Assembly (NCBI GenBank): GCA_900769465.1
Contig: CAAGGT010000277.1
Coordinates: 1 to 46,897 of the forward strand
Length of the DNA stretch: 46,897 bases
Origin: Bacteroidaceae bacterium
GTDB taxonomy: Bacteria; Bacteroidota; Bacteroidia; Bacteroidales; Bacteroidaceae
Reading direction: 5' to 3'
Under the pieces are notes generated by a model, which was not told where the DNA came from, ran no database searches, and saw only the letters and a list, made by a program, of their open reading frames with translations. Position 1 is the first letter of the stretch. Each line of letters starts with the position of its first letter. Of this stretch, positions 46,846 through 46,897 are shown in pieces. Made by a program: the position numbers and the translations under genes.

Positions 46846-46897
46846 ATGCAGGACGAAAAAATACTATTGGAATTAGCTCGTTTGATATTGCCATCAG
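46846..46897 (+). CDS. partial gene cut by the window end, possibly IS transposase N-region
   Basis: Only 17 codons are present (MQDEKILLELARLILPS), continuing beyond the window. The LLELARLILP stretch is reminiscent of the short N-region proteins of ISAon1-type transposases common in Bacteroidetes. That is pattern recognition on very little sequence. No terminal inverted repeat can be judged without the other end. Confidence 0.35.
   Translation, partial: MQDEKILLELARLILPS

Noticed and set aside
1..46897. CRISPR array or prophage
   Set aside because: No regularly spaced identical repeats, and no capsid, terminase, integrase or cas genes were found among the coding regions.

Overview
The window is a stretch of a Bacteroidales chromosome, most likely from Prevotellaceae or a close relative. 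The evidence is the gene content (Rel/MltD/DUF5683/ParB/ParA operon, BspA-type leucine-rich-repeat protein, DUF3822-RsmD pair, OMP beta-barrel protein with a carboxypeptidase-like N-domain, family-10-like lipoprotein), short C-terminal tails resembling type IX secretion signals, near-absence of Shine-Dalgarno sequences, and repeated TAnnTTTG-type -7 promoter boxes. Most of it is core chromosome. No phage, CRISPR array or integrated conjugative element is visible.

Layout. 1-600: a repeat-rich intergenic region with one 54-residue peptide gene (314-478) and two related structured elements (1-72 and 491-548), each followed by a hairpin terminator. 651-6536: ZIP metal transporter (-), purL (+) and a two-gene split chromate transporter (+). 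6741-11638: uvrA (-) divergent from a family-10-like lipoprotein and a GNAT acetyltransferase. 11677-13817: a minus-strand cluster of a small unknown protein, a lipoprotein and a diverged sigma-70-like factor. 14027-19819: a large outer-membrane beta-barrel protein, DUF456 (-), a HAD phosphatase and a cardiolipin synthase. 19845-27934: MerR and M23 peptidase (-), alaS (+), a RecD/Dda-like helicase (-), then an unknown pseudopilin-like protein, DUF3822 and rsmD (+). 27912-31801: a membrane-spanning TPR/HTH regulator (-) divergent from a BspA-like surface protein (+). 31802-38024: an RHS remnant, then the minus-strand operon parA-parB-DUF5683-mltD-rel. 38231-46391: a large GH84 glycosidase (-) divergent from surE-lpxB (+), which converges on rsfS-ftsH-cdsA (-). 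46581-46897: tRNA-Gln(CUG), two terminators, and the start of a gene that may belong to an insertion sequence.

How the parts fit. The parAB/mltD/rel and surE/lpxB/cdsA/ftsH/rsfS blocks combine chromosome segregation, envelope synthesis and turnover, stress signalling and membrane proteostasis. A near-consensus parS lies inside mltD, about 1.6 kb from parB. The most interesting regulatory locus is 29643-29893. Two copies of a 10-bp-spaced TCRGACA pair face outward towards two divergent promoters at almost the same distance (31 and 32 bp) from each -7 box. This suggests a membrane-spanning regulator that controls both itself and the BspA-like surface protein. The second candidate novelty is the small-peptide plus structured-RNA unit at the left edge, which appears to occur at least twice in tandem.
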